Positions 55,748-64,000 of a stretch of DNA of 64,000 bases are shown here, in pieces. Made by a program: the position numbers and the translations under genes. The notes under the pieces are model-generated. The model was not told the origin of the DNA, ran no database searches, and was given only the letters and a program-made list of their open reading frames with translations. The stretch spans positions 186,001 through 250,000 of the forward strand of contig NZ_MCUW01000007.1 of the NCBI RefSeq assembly GCF_002873335.1, in the 5' to 3' direction. Position 1 is the stretch's first letter. Every line of letters begins with the position of its first letter. Source of the DNA: Vibrio sp. 10N.286.49.B1 (lineage in GTDB: Bacteria; Pseudomonadota; Gammaproteobacteria; Enterobacterales; Vibrionaceae).

Positions 55748-58225
55748 TTAGCGGTTAAGCTCTAATCGAATCAATACCTCTTCGGTGATATCGGTGACTT
55801 CAGAGTAACCACAAATTGCAGTCATCTCATTTTCTAAATTTCTTGCATGACTTAGGCTGAGCGTGAGGAGCTCGTTAATGTCTTTTTTCATGAGTGTTGT
55901 CAGTGCATCAAAAACCGGGCCTGAAGAGACTCTCAAAATATACAATTCCCCCATCATTAAAGCGTCTTTAATGAATTTGATGCGTTTTTGAGTGGAATCA
56001 AAATCCTCACGAAGCCGAGTGTGTATTGACTGGATTCGATCGCCTAACTTCAATACACCAATATACAGTTCATGGTAGACAATCTTGGATCCTGGCCGAC
56101 GTTTCATTGGGTCTGCAATGAGGCTATTACTACGACTTTTAAAGATAGGCTCGAGAGCTAACTTTTGATCGTGACCAATACGCTCGAAAAACTGTAGATA
56201 CCCTGGGAGTGGGAAGTTGACACCCACCACACGGCTTTTTATTGAGGTGCCACGCTTATCAATATAGATGGGTGTACTGACCATTTTACCTAGTAAAACA
56301 TTATGCAAGGATTCTAGGAGTTCAGAGCTTGGGAGGACTTCTTCTTTTAATTGTAATTTATCTCGGTTGTTTTCAATCATGCCGTTAAAAAACGCAATGA
56401 TTTTAATTGTTTTTCCAGATTCAGTTATCGCCAGGTACGCGGTTTTCTTATCCTCAGACATGCGCACGACAGTGTAAGGCACTTGGTTCAAAGGAAGGGC
56501 TTTGTTGTACAACTGCAGCTCTTTATAGTTGACGTAAACCGTCATACCTGCGTTTAAAGTCGCTGGTTTCAGTAGTTCGATGCTTGCACCACGCTTGGAG
56601 AGATCAAGCGTGACGCCTTCGAGTAAGCTATCCTCTGAATGAGCAATACTAACCGGTGTTTTAAACGAATAACGAGGCTCTTTTCGTCTTGATTCCGCAT
56701 CAAAGTAAAGCCCACGGGGTTGACCTGCAATTTTACGAGGATGTCGGAAACGATTTAATCCGTTAGCGGAAATTCGTGGTTTTTCAGTAAATAAGTAATC
56801 GCTTGCAGAAGTATGATCGCTTATTTCTTGCAAGATCCCAAAGTGAGTCAGATTTTCAGACTTATTTAGCAGCTGACTATAGTGTTTGGAAATGGATGTG
56901 ACGTCTTGTTCTGCCAGTTCAAATACAGACAATCGAAATGCTTTCCAACTCTCTTTTCTGGCACCGATATGCCAGAAAAGCTGACGTTCCTCTCGACTGG
57001 CTTCTGGCATCATCATTGAATAGAAGAGCTTCATGCCATTGTGAACATGAGTGAACGTGTAGAGAACGTTACTGCATCCCTTTATCCCTGTTTTGATCAA
57101 AAGCTCCATTCTTTCAGGTGAAAATAATGACCCTAGCGCTTGTTGATGGCGTTCATCATGCCAATAGTTCCAAATATCTTTGTTGTTTTCCGTGAGTAAT
57201 GAGAGTTTAAGTTCATTGCCGCTAAAAAAGACGGGTAGGTTACAGGCATGTTTTAGGTAAGTATGTTCATAGCCTCGAGTCCGAGCGCGCGTGATCCGGT
57301 CTTGATTATCATGACGGATTTTTTTTGATTCAGTGTTCAACGTTTTTTCTACGACGAGCTCAACCGCATTTGTATGAGTAAGCCGTAAGGTGCGGAGATA
57401 TTTAACCGGTGAAACACCATGAATACCATCAACGCCAAGCACTCGGTATTCGATAGGCAAATCAATGTCTTTGACATTACTCCCTTGAGCGAGCTCTTCA
57501 AAACGTACATTGATGATTTGTCCTAGATCGTAATCAAAGGTGCCCGGCACCTTAAATTTCGCGCCAGAGCTCGAAAGGTCAACGCTTAATCCGTGGACTC
57601 GTTCACCATTTTCAAGCTCAATCGATACTTGAGATTCAAGTCTAAGTCGATTTTCTTTCCGTTTAAGGTCGTAGCCTAAATTGATGGCTTCAGCGGCATA
57701 GGGGCTGTTGGGGTCGGTGAGCTCCCCCTCATGTTTGAGTTTTTGTTCGCTACCAATTGAGCTGATCGTCTGTTTGTTGACGATGGCTTCCCATGCTCCT
57801 TCTGTGTATCCACCGAACTTTTTCGTCAGTTTGTGGTACATGTCGAACGCTCTATCATCGAGCCAATGAGTCATGCCATCAAATTGATATTCGTAGCATG
57901 GGGAAGAAACTCGACCCCTTAGATCAATTCGTTTGTGGCATGGCGCCATCAACCGATTCAGCTCCATTTTAACCAGAAGCTTGGCCGACGGCGTTTCGCC
58001 ATCTGTGATTTTTTTCAACACAAATTCAAAATCGTCGGCGTGATAAGCGGGTATTAGGCGTTCTGCGAGAGAAAGTATTTCAGATTGCTGCATGAGTTTT
58101 GTTAAAGTGTCCCTGTTTGATGGCGGCGCCATCATCGATATAACCGCGCAATAATGTTTATCGGCAAGTTTACCGCGATCCTTAGCGATATATGCCGATG
58201 ATTCTACGACATTTTGATGCAGCAT
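55748..58225 (-). CDS. plzC: Large protein with two PilZ domains (plzC-like)
   Basis: An 825-residue cytoplasmic protein with two complete PilZ signatures: RxxxR at 189-193 with DLSSSG at 216-221, and RxxxR at 514-518 with DLSKRG at 541-546. Both have the Arg and Asp/Ser/Gly residues that bind cyclic-di-GMP in this family. Long conserved flanks have no recognised domain. The position between serB and radA matches V. cholerae plzC. The ATG at 58225 is chosen; upstream alternatives (TTG at 58306) approach the radA start and would make a basic 27-residue extension. No membrane segment is apparent, so the effector target is not clear from sequence. Confidence 0.85.
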   Translation of the reverse strand: MLHQNVVESSAYIAKDRGKLADKHYCAVISMMAPPSNRDTLTKLMQQSEILSLAERLIPAYHADDFEFVLKKITDGETPSAKLLVKMELNRLMAPCHKRIDLRGRVSSPCYEYQFDGMTHWLDDRAFDMYHKLTKKFGGYTEGAWEAIVNKQTISSIGSEQKLKHEGELTDPNSPYAAEAINLGYDLKRKENRLRLESQVSIELENGERVHGLSVDLSSSGAKFKVPGTFDYDLGQIINVRFEELAQGSNVKDIDLPIEYRVLGVDGIHGVSPVKYLRTLRLTHTNAVELVVEKTLNTESKKIRHDNQDRITRARTRGYEHTYLKHACNLPVFFSGNELKLSLLTENNKDIWNYWHDERHQQALGSLFSPERMELLIKTGIKGCSNVLYTFTHVHNGMKLFYSMMMPEASREERQLFWHIGARKESWKAFRLSVFELAEQDVTSISKHYSQLLNKSENLTHFGILQEISDHTSASDYLFTEKPRISANGLNRFRHPRKIAGQPRGLYFDAESRRKEPRYSFKTPVSIAHSEDSLLEGVTLDLSKRGASIELLKPATLNAGMTVYVNYKELQLYNKALPLNQVPYTVVRMSEDKKTAYLAITESGKTIKIIAFFNGMIENNRDKLQLKEEVLPSSELLESLHNVLLGKMVSTPIYIDKRGTSIKSRVVGVNFPLPGYLQFFERIGHDQKLALEPIFKSRSNSLIADPMKRRPGSKIVYHELYIGVLKLGDRIQSIHTRLREDFDSTQKRIKFIKDALMMGELYILRVSSGPVFDALTTLMKKDINELLTLSLSHARNLENEMTAICGYSEVTDITEEVLIRLELNR

Positions 58226-58356
58226 TCTTAGTGTGTTGTCGCGTCTTGGCAATAATTTTGTGGTACAAGATGAGTGTTTGTCACTTTTATGAACAATGAA
58301 ATGCAAGCCGTTGCATTTTTTACGTAATTTATGTCAATGAGGTAGTAATAAAAAAT

Positions 58357-59736
58357 ATGGCAAAAGTGAAAAGAGCTTACGTGTGTAATGATTGCGGAGC
58401 GGACTTTCCTCGTTGGCAAGGGCAGTGCAATGCGTGTGGCGCGTGGAATACAATTTCTGAAGTCAGGTTAGCTGCATCGCCGCAAGTTGCTCGCAATGAA
58501 CGATTGGCGGGTTATGCTGGGGGCGTGACCGATTCGGGTGTTCAAACCTTGTCCGAGATAGACCTTCAAGAAGTCCCTCGCTTTTCTAGTGGCTTTAAAG
58601 AGCTTGATCGTGTGCTTGGTGGTGGCGTTGTGCCGGGGGCGGCCATTCTTATTGGTGGTAATCCGGGGGCGGGTAAATCGACATTATTGTTACAAGCCAT
58701 GTGTCGTTTATCTTCGCAGATGCCGACGCTCTATGTCACCGGAGAAGAGTCGTTGCAACAAGTTGCGATGCGAGCGTCCCGTTTAGGTCTCCCTAAAGAA
58801 CATCTTAAGATGTTATCTGAAACTAATGTGGATCGCATTTGCCAAGTTGCTGAAAAAGAACAACCTAAATTAATGGTCATTGATTCCATTCAGGTGATGC
58901 ATGTTTCAGACGTTCAATCGTCACCTGGGAGCGTTGCGCAAGTGCGTGAATCGGCGACCGCGCTGACTCGCTATGCCAAACAAAATAACGTAGCCATTTT
59001 TATGGTTGGACACGTAACCAAAGATGGCATATTGGCCGGGCCCAAAGTACTAGAGCACATTATTGATTGTTCAGTATTGCTTGATGGTGGAACAGACAGT
59101 CGCTTCCGAACGCTGCGCAGCCACAAAAACCGTTTTGGCGCAGTTAATGAACTGGGTGTTTTTGCTATGACGGAACAAGGCTTAAAAGAAGTCAGTAATC
59201 CTTCCGCTATTTTTCTTTCACGAGGGGAAGAGGAAACATCAGGCAGTTCTGTGATGGTGGTGTGGGAAGGCACTCGCCCGCTTCTCGTCGAAATTCAGGC
59301 ACTAGTGGATTACAGTCAATTGGCTAACCCAAGGCGTGTTTCTGTTGGTCTCGATCAAAATCGATTGTCACTTTTACTGGCGGTCTTGCACAAGCATGGC
59401 GGCCTGCAAATGGCGGATCAAGATGTCTTTGTGAATGTCGTTGGTGGTGTCAAAGTTACGGAAACGAGTGCCGATCTAGCCTTGGTAATGGCTCTGTTGT
59501 CGAGCTTCAAAGACCGCCCGCTGCCAAAAGATGTCGTGGTATTTGGTGAGGTAGGCCTTGCTGGTGAGATTCGCCCTGTCCCAAGTGGACAAGAGCGATT
59601 GATGGAAGCCTTTAAACACGGCTTTAAAAAGGCCATAGTTCCCGCTGCGAATATGCCGAAAGGTGGCATTGAAGGTATGCAAATTCATGGGGTTAAAAAG
59701 TTGTCAGAAGCAATATCTGCCTTTGATGAACTGTAA
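58357..59736 (+). CDS. radA: DNA repair protein RadA (branch-migration factor)
   Basis: RadA (Sms) is a RecA-related ATPase that drives branch migration in recombinational repair. The 459-residue protein has a C4 zinc finger (C10, C13, C24, C27), Walker A GGNPGAGKST near 105, Walker B LMVIDSIQV, the RadA-specific KNRFG motif and a C-terminal Lon-like domain. It is divergent from the plzC-like gene. Confidence 0.97.
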   Translation: MAKVKRAYVCNDCGADFPRWQGQCNACGAWNTISEVRLAASPQVARNERLAGYAGGVTDSGVQTLSEIDLQEVPRFSSGFKELDRVLGGGVVPGAAILIGGNPGAGKSTLLLQAMCRLSSQMPTLYVTGEESLQQVAMRASRLGLPKEHLKMLSETNVDRICQVAEKEQPKLMVIDSIQVMHVSDVQSSPGSVAQVRESATALTRYAKQNNVAIFMVGHVTKDGILAGPKVLEHIIDCSVLLDGGTDSRFRTLRSHKNRFGAVNELGVFAMTEQGLKEVSNPSAIFLSRGEEETSGSSVMVVWEGTRPLLVEIQALVDYSQLANPRRVSVGLDQNRLSLLLAVLHKHGGLQMADQDVFVNVVGGVKVTETSADLALVMALLSSFKDRPLPKDVVVFGEVGLAGEIRPVPSGQERLMEAFKHGFKKAIVPAANMPKGGIEGMQIHGVKKLSEAISAFDEL

Positions 59737-60075
59737 TGAATCAAACCCGTGAGTTTAAAATAACAGCGTTTTTGCAATTTTTAGTAGTGGCTTTTCTGAA
59801 ATTTTAGGTAGAATGTCGCCTACTAAAGCTGTGATTTCTAGAAATGACATCGAAAAATCACAAAGAGCAGCTAAAATTAACTGCGAACTTATGAAGGGTA
59901 CTCTCGAGCATGAGGCATAGTGGGGCAGGCTTTCATCTTAATTTAGATGAAGTTGCGTCATAGTCGACGCTTATGGGTATAACTTTTTTTAATGCAAGTG
60001 CACGCAATGGTATCCGTCTTAGCAGATTGTGATATACTCTGCGCGCATTTTATATCCTATTAACAGAGTAAAACG
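59737..60075 (+). promoter_or_regulatory. Upstream region of the second EF-G gene
   Basis: No gene was found in these 339 bp. Paired elements are TGTGATTT/AAATCACA (59830-59862), TTCATCT/AGATGAA (59932-59951) and GCGTC/GACGC (about 59955-59970), the last followed by a T run (about 59983-59990). An extended -10, TGATATACT (60030-60038), lies 38 bp before the ATG. Confidence 0.45.
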
Positions 60076-62160
60076 ATGACTGATTTATCAAAATACAGAA
60101 ATATTGGTATTTTCGCGCACGTTGATGCGGGTAAAACCACTACAACTGAGCGTATCCTTAAACTTACTGGCCAGATTCACAAAACTGGTGAAGTTCATGA
60201 TGGTGAATCAACTACCGACTTCATGGAACAGGAAGCTGAGCGCGGAATTACTATCCAGTCAGCGGCAGTTAGCTGTTTTTGGAACGATCACCGTTTAAAC
60301 GTTATCGATACTCCTGGACACGTTGACTTTACAGTTGAAGTATATCGTTCACTTAAAGTACTTGATGGCGGTATCGGTGTATTCTGTGGTTCTGGTGGTG
60401 TTGAGCCTCAATCAGAAACTAACTGGCGTTACGCGAACGAATCAGAAGTATCTCGTCTGATCTTCGTTAACAAACTAGACCGTATGGGTGCGGATTTCTT
60501 TAACGTTGTTGACCAAGTTAAAAACGTTCTAGGCGCAAACCCACTAGTTATGGTTCTACCAATCGGCCGCGAAGATGAATTCGTGGGTGTTGTAGACCTT
60601 CTAAGCCGTAAAGCATACGTTTGGGATGACACAGGTCTTCCTGAAAACTACGAGCTTCTAGATGTTCCTGCGGACATGGTTGACGAAGTTGAGCAGTACC
60701 GTGAAGAGCTAATCGAAACGGCTGTTGAGCAAGACGACGACCTAATGGAAGCTTACATGGAAGGTGAAGAGCCTTCTATCGAAGACATCAAGCGTTGTAT
60801 CCGTAAAGGTACTCGTGACCTAGCATTCTTCCCAACATACTGTGGTTCTGCGTTTAAGAACAAGGGTGTTCAAATCATCCTAGATGCAGTTGTTGATTAC
60901 CTTCCAGCACCAACAGAAGTTGATCCTCAACCTCTAATGGACGACGCAGGTGAAGAAACTGGCGAGCACGCTATCGTTTCTGCTGACGAAACTTTCAAAG
61001 CGCTAGCATTCAAAATTATGGATGACCGCTTCGGTGCACTAACTTTCGTTCGTATTTACTCTGGTAAATTGAACAAAGGCGACACCATTCTTAATGCCTT
61101 TACTGGTAAAACAGAGCGTGTTGGCCGTATGGTTGAGATGCAAGCTGATGACCGTAACGAACTGACTAGCGCACAAGCTGGTGACATCATTGCGATCGTA
61201 GGTATGAAGAACGTGCAAACTGGTCACACTCTATGTGATCCTAAGCACCCAGTAACGCTTGAGCCAATGGTATTCCCAACTCCAGTAATCTCTATCGCTG
61301 TATCTCCAAAAGATAAAGGCGGTTCTGAGAAAATGGGTATCGCGATCGGTAAAATGGTTGCAGAAGATCCATCTTTCCAAGTTGAAACTGACGAAGAAAC
61401 TGGCGAAACCATCCTTAAAGGTATGGGTGAGCTTCACCTAGACATTAAAGTTGATATCCTTAAGCGTACTTACGGTGTTGACCTTACAGTTGGTGCTCCT
61501 CAAGTTGCTTACCGTGAAACGATTACTAAAGCAATCGAAGATAGCTACACGCATAAGAAACAGTCTGGTGGTTCTGGTCAATTCGGTAAGATCGATTACC
61601 GTATCAAGCCTGGCGAACCTGGTTCTGGCTTCAGCTTCAAATCAGTAGTTGTTGGCGGTAACGTACCAAAAGAATTCTGGCCTGCAGTTGAGAAAGGCTT
61701 CGGCGGCATGATGGAAAACGGTGTTCTTGCTGGTTTCCCTACGCTAGACGTTGAAGTTGAACTTTACGATGGTGGCTTCCACGCAGTCGATTCATCTGCA
61801 ATCGCATTTGAAATCGCAGCGAAAGGTGCATTCCGTCAATCTATGCCTAAAGCTGGTGCGCAACTTCTTGAGCCAATCATGAACGTTGACGTATTTACTC
61901 CAGACGATCACGTTGGTGATGTTATCGGTGACCTTAACCGTCGTCGTGGCATGATCAAAGATCAACAAGCTGGCGTAACGGGTGTTCGTATTAAAGCTGA
62001 CGTACCTCTTTCTGAGATGTTCGGCTACATCGGTCACCTACGTACAATCACTTCTGGTCGTGGCCAATTCTCTATGGAATTCGCACAGTACGCTCCGTGT
62101 CCAATGAACGTTGCTGAAGAAGTTATTGCTAAAGTTAAAGAAGAGAAAGCGAACAAGTAA
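60076..62160 (+). CDS. fusA2: Elongation factor G, second copy (EF-G2 type)
   Basis: A 694-residue translational GTPase with full EF-G architecture: G1 [14 protein letters not shown]3 [10 protein letters not shown]4 [10 protein letters not shown], domains II and III, a domain IV with the tip region [12 protein letters not shown], and domain V. It is not in the str operon (no rpsL, rpsG or tuf nearby) and starts [13 protein letters not shown], so it corresponds to the V. cholerae EF-G paralogue downstream of radA. It may act in translocation under particular conditions or in ribosome recycling; the sequence does not decide. ORF and motifs are intact. Only a weak AGAG precedes the ATG. Confidence 0.93.
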   Translation: MTDLSKYRNIGIFAHVDAGKTTTTERILKLTGQIHKTGEVHDGESTTDFMEQEAERGITIQSAAVSCFWNDHRLNVIDTPGHVDFTVEVYRSLKVLDGGIGVFCGSGGVEPQSETNWRYANESEVSRLIFVNKLDRMGADFFNVVDQVKNVLGANPLVMVLPIGREDEFVGVVDLLSRKAYVWDDTGLPENYELLDVPADMVDEVEQYREELIETAVEQDDDLMEAYMEGEEPSIEDIKRCIRKGTRDLAFFPTYCGSAFKNKGVQIILDAVVDYLPAPTEVDPQPLMDDAGEETGEHAIVSADETFKALAFKIMDDRFGALTFVRIYSGKLNKGDTILNAFTGKTERVGRMVEMQADDRNELTSAQAGDIIAIVGMKNVQTGHTLCDPKHPVTLEPMVFPTPVISIAVSPKDKGGSEKMGIAIGKMVAEDPSFQVETDEETGETILKGMGELHLDIKVDILKRTYGVDLTVGAPQVAYRETITKAIEDSYTHKKQSGGSGQFGKIDYRIKPGEPGSGFSFKSVVVGGNVPKEFWPAVEKGFGGMMENGVLAGFPTLDVEVELYDGGFHAVDSSAIAFEIAAKGAFRQSMPKAGAQLLEPIMNVDVFTPDDHVGDVIGDLNRRRGMIKDQQAGVTGVRIKADVPLSEMFGYIGHLRTITSGRGQFSMEFAQYAPCPMNVAEEVIAKVKEEKANK

Positions 62161-62178
62161 TTGTTTGATTAATCTTTA

Positions 62179-62206
62179 AAAAAACCCGCCTTTTGGCGGG
62201 TTTTTT
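62179..62206 (+). terminator. Terminator of the EF-G2 gene
   Basis: AAAAAACCCGCC and GGCGGGTTTTTT form a 12-bp stem around TTTT. It can work on both strands and also faces the end of the LysR gene. Confidence 0.9.
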
Positions 62207-62265
62207 ATTGGCTGTTCTAAACCTTTTATTGGCTGCTCCAAACCTCTTATTGATTGTTCCAAACC
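62203..62265. repeat. Three tandem 21-bp repeats at the 3' end of the LysR gene
   Basis: Units 62203-62223, 62224-62244 and 62245-62265 are near-identical (pattern TTTTATTGGCTGNTCYAAAC). Read on the minus strand each encodes the LysR C-terminal codons V-W-N-N-Q or variants and ends in TAA. The copy at 62245-62265 supplies the used stop codon; the other two lie beyond it. Confidence 0.85.
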
Positions 62266-63194
62266 AATGTATAATCCGTTTCTATTATCTCCAGATCATC
62301 AAGTGGAAGAGCTTGAAACTCGGCAACTTGCTGTTTGAGCCAGCGAGAAAACAACACTATTTTATCTCGATTAAAGTAGTTTTCTGGCGCGCACAAGAAA
62401 TAGGAAAATCGTGGCCTTAAAGCTTGGTTGCCTATCCTTACGAGTGTCCCTTCCTGCAGATAACGACAGGCTAGACTGTGCTTAATTAACGCAACACCTT
62501 GTACCGCTAGCGCACCTTCTAAGACAAAATGAGATCCGTTGTATTGAAGGGTTGGCTTACCTAGCTTTCCTCCGACGCGGTTCAACCATAAACTCCAATC
62601 CATATCTGGCCATGTATCTTCAATTAAATCAGCTTGAGATAAATCGTCTACGCCATAAATACCATGTTTTTCTTGATAGAGAGGATGACAAACGGGATAA
62701 ATAATGTCGTCCATTAAATGTTCGCTCTTGATACTTGGGTATTGCCCTTCGCCATAGCGAATGCTGATATCGACAGAAGAATCTTGAAACGTCACGAGCC
62801 GATTTGTTGGTTCTAGTAAGATAGCGATGTCTGGATGAGACTCACGAAACGCCTGTAGGCGAGGAACAAGCCAATGCTGGGCAAAGGAAGGAAGCGTTGA
62901 AATGGATAACCGAGTGGGGTGAGGGTCTTGATTAATAAGGTGTATTCCTTGCTGAAGGTGCTTAATTCCTTTCTGAGTATGTTCAAAAAGTAACGTCCCT
63001 TCAGTTGTTAATCTAACCTTCCTATGTTCGCGATGAAACAGAGTAGCGCCCAAGGTTTCTTCGAGTAAACGTATTTGTTGACTGACGGCCGCAGGCGACA
63101 CAAACAATGACTGTGCTGCGGCTTTAAAGCTACCTTTTTCTACCGCCATATAGAAATAGTACAACCCTTGCATGGGAGGGAGTCGATCTTTCAC
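62247..63194 (-). CDS. LysR-family transcriptional regulator (GcvA-like)
   Basis: A 315-residue regulator. The N-terminal winged helix LPPMQGLYYFYMAVEKGSFKAAAQSL, followed by VSPAAVSQQIRLLEETLGATLFHR, is close to GcvA-type proteins. A type 2 periplasmic-binding-fold sensor domain follows (VDISIRYGEGQYPSIKSEHL is a GcvA hallmark). Ligand and targets are unknown. The start is GTG at 63194. It is divergent from a DUF1127 gene across 91 bp, the usual layout for autoregulation and control of the neighbour. Its C-terminal codons are triplicated in tandem downstream. Confidence 0.9.
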   Translation of the reverse strand: MKDRLPPMQGLYYFYMAVEKGSFKAAAQSLFVSPAAVSQQIRLLEETLGATLFHREHRKVRLTTEGTLLFEHTQKGIKHLQQGIHLINQDPHPTRLSISTLPSFAQHWLVPRLQAFRESHPDIAILLEPTNRLVTFQDSSVDISIRYGEGQYPSIKSEHLMDDIIYPVCHPLYQEKHGIYGVDDLSQADLIEDTWPDMDWSLWLNRVGGKLGKPTLQYNGSHFVLEGALAVQGVALIKHSLACRYLQEGTLVRIGNQALRPRFSYFLCAPENYFNRDKIVLFSRWLKQQVAEFQALPLDDLEIIETDYTLVWNNQ

Positions 63195-63285
63195 GTAAGT
63201 TTTCCTTAACTCAATGTCAGTTTTGATCGTTTGTCACACGATAAGAATTGCACGAAACTTAATCAAAAGCGAGGAGGGGAAGACA

Positions 63286-63525
63286 ATGAGTAGCTTGAAT
63301 ATAACGAATTGCCAAGATGCAGCAGACAATACTCACATTGGTCGACACGAAATGATGGTCAGAAAGGTGAGTTGGAGTAAGCAATTCTTATTCATATTGA
63401 TGAAATGGCAGCGCAACTATGCAACGAGAAAATCACTTGATGGTATGACTGATCATGCATTAAGGGATATTGGTCTAACTCGAAATGATGTTGATTCAGA
63501 GTATCGAAAATGGTTTTGGCAGTAG
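63286..63525 (+). CDS. DUF1127 (YjiS-like) small protein
   Basis: A 79-residue protein with the DUF1127 core near its C-terminus: RNYATRKSLDGMTDHALRDI then GLTRNDVDSEYRKWFWQ. DUF1127 proteins are small, basic and Arg-rich, and some are RNA-binding. The ATG at 63286 has GAGGAGGGG about ten bases upstream; an in-frame start at 63214 adds 24 non-conserved residues. It is divergent from a GcvA-like LysR gene that may control it. Confidence 0.85.
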   Translation: MSSLNITNCQDAADNTHIGRHEMMVRKVSWSKQFLFILMKWQRNYATRKSLDGMTDHALRDIGLTRNDVDSEYRKWFWQ

Positions 63526-63583
63526 GGATGTATAATGAATCTAGGAGCCGATGATGTGGGTGTATTTTGGTTAGCAACAATAG

Positions 63584-63611
63584 AAAAGAGACGCGATGGG
63601 CGTCTCTTTTT
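63584..63611. terminator. Bidirectional terminator after the DUF1127 gene
   Basis: AAAAGAGACGC pairs with GCGTCTCTTTT around GATGG between convergent genes, with T runs on both strands. Confidence 0.85.
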
Positions 63612-63648
63612 ATACGTTAGGCGTACGTAGCGAAGAAAATTATGGGTG

Positions 63649-64000
63649 TTATTCCTCCCAAACTACAAGCTTTCCTTTTGGCCAGTTATGGCCCATTTCA
63701 TGATACTTCTGTTCGAGAAGGTGTCGCTTGATCTTCAAGGTTGGCGTGAGTATACCGTTCTCGATGCTCCAAGGGTCTTTAATCATAAGCACGCCCTTGA
63801 TTTGTTCATGAGACTCTAATTCTTGATTCATACGTTTAACGACCCGTGTCGCGGTGCGTTCGTAACGATCTTTATCAAAATTAGGGAAGTCATGTGGCAC
63901 GACCAATAAAATTGGACCTGGTAGTCCTAAGCCGATCAAACACATCATTTCAACTCGGCTGTATTCGAACAGTTTTTTCTCTATTGGCACTGGCGCAACA
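63649..64000 (-). CDS. Long-chain acyl-CoA synthetase (AMP-binding), C-terminal fragment
   Basis: The reading frame runs off the right edge; about 117 codons are visible. It is the C-terminal small domain of an ANL-superfamily ligase, with GVLMIKDPWSIENGILTPTL followed by KIKRHLLEQKYHE. The catalytic Lys of these enzymes lies in such an NGxLTPTxKxKR segment. It activates fatty acids as CoA thioesters. The in-frame GTG at 63990 is not a start, because the frame continues upstream (V-A-P-V-P-I-E-K-K). No gene symbol is given because the substrate-defining part is outside the window. Confidence 0.85.
   Translation of the reverse strand, partial: VAPVPIEKKLFEYSRVEMMCLIGLGLPGPILLVVPHDFPNFDKDRYERTATRVVKRMNQELESHEQIKGVLMIKDPWSIENGILTPTLKIKRHLLEQKYHEMGHNWPKGKLVVWEE

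Overview
The window is a piece of a gammaproteobacterial chromosome, almost certainly from a Vibrio species. The housekeeping blocks follow the enterobacterial order: dacB/greA-yhbY-rlmE-ftsH-folP-glmM-secG-tRNAs-rimP-nusA-infB-rbfA-truB-rpsO-pnp-nlpI. Vibrio-type features include a CNT nucleoside transporter matching the structurally known V. cholerae protein, a two-PilZ protein (plzC-like) between serB and radA, and a second EF-G gene outside the str operon next to radA. The assignment rests on recognised proteins and gene order, with no database search. No rRNA, insertion sequence, phage gene or CRISPR array was seen.

Layout. 1-3.3 kb: end of thrA, then thrB and thrC. 3.4-6.1 kb: a short MgtE-type Mg2+ channel behind a structured leader with a possible leader peptide, then dacB on the minus strand. 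6.4-23.9 kb: the transcription/translation/envelope core from greA to nlpI, with tRNA-Leu(GAG) and tRNA-fMet, several attenuator-like hairpins and the pnp leader stem. 23.9-25.8 kb: a MarR regulator and a MATE efflux pump sharing operator-like palindromes. 25.8-31.3 kb: the O2-independent ubiquinone genes ubiV, ubiU (minus) and ubiT (plus), split by a PAS-PAS-GGDEF-EAL gene, then a GNAT gene. 31.5-32.4 kb: holD-rimI.

32.6-39.4 kb is the most accessory-looking part. It holds an unclassified outer-membrane barrel candidate, a 13-bp tandem repeat, an SDR protein lacking its catalytic Tyr, a secreted glycine-zipper protein with an acidic EEYI-repeat tail, a TolB/TPR protein, an Omp85-type barrel and an MFS transporter. 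39.7-41.3 kb: prfC.

41.4-53.9 kb is a nucleoside-scavenging block: a BMP-type ABC importer (minus), a DUF5363-like small gene, a TatD nuclease, a CNT nucleoside/H+ or Na+ symporter and deoC-deoA-deoB-deoD. PurR/CytR-like and CRP-like sites lie in its control regions. Together these genes would import nucleosides and convert them to free bases, acetaldehyde and glyceraldehyde-3-phosphate.

53.9-64 kb: ahpA/ytjB, serB, plzC-like, radA, the second EF-G gene, a GcvA-like LysR regulator whose last codons are triplicated in tandem, a DUF1127 protein, and the C-terminus of an acyl-CoA synthetase running off the edge. The best candidates for undescribed biology are the mgtE leader, the glycine-zipper/EEYI protein with its envelope neighbourhood, the deoC 5' leader and the degenerate SDR.
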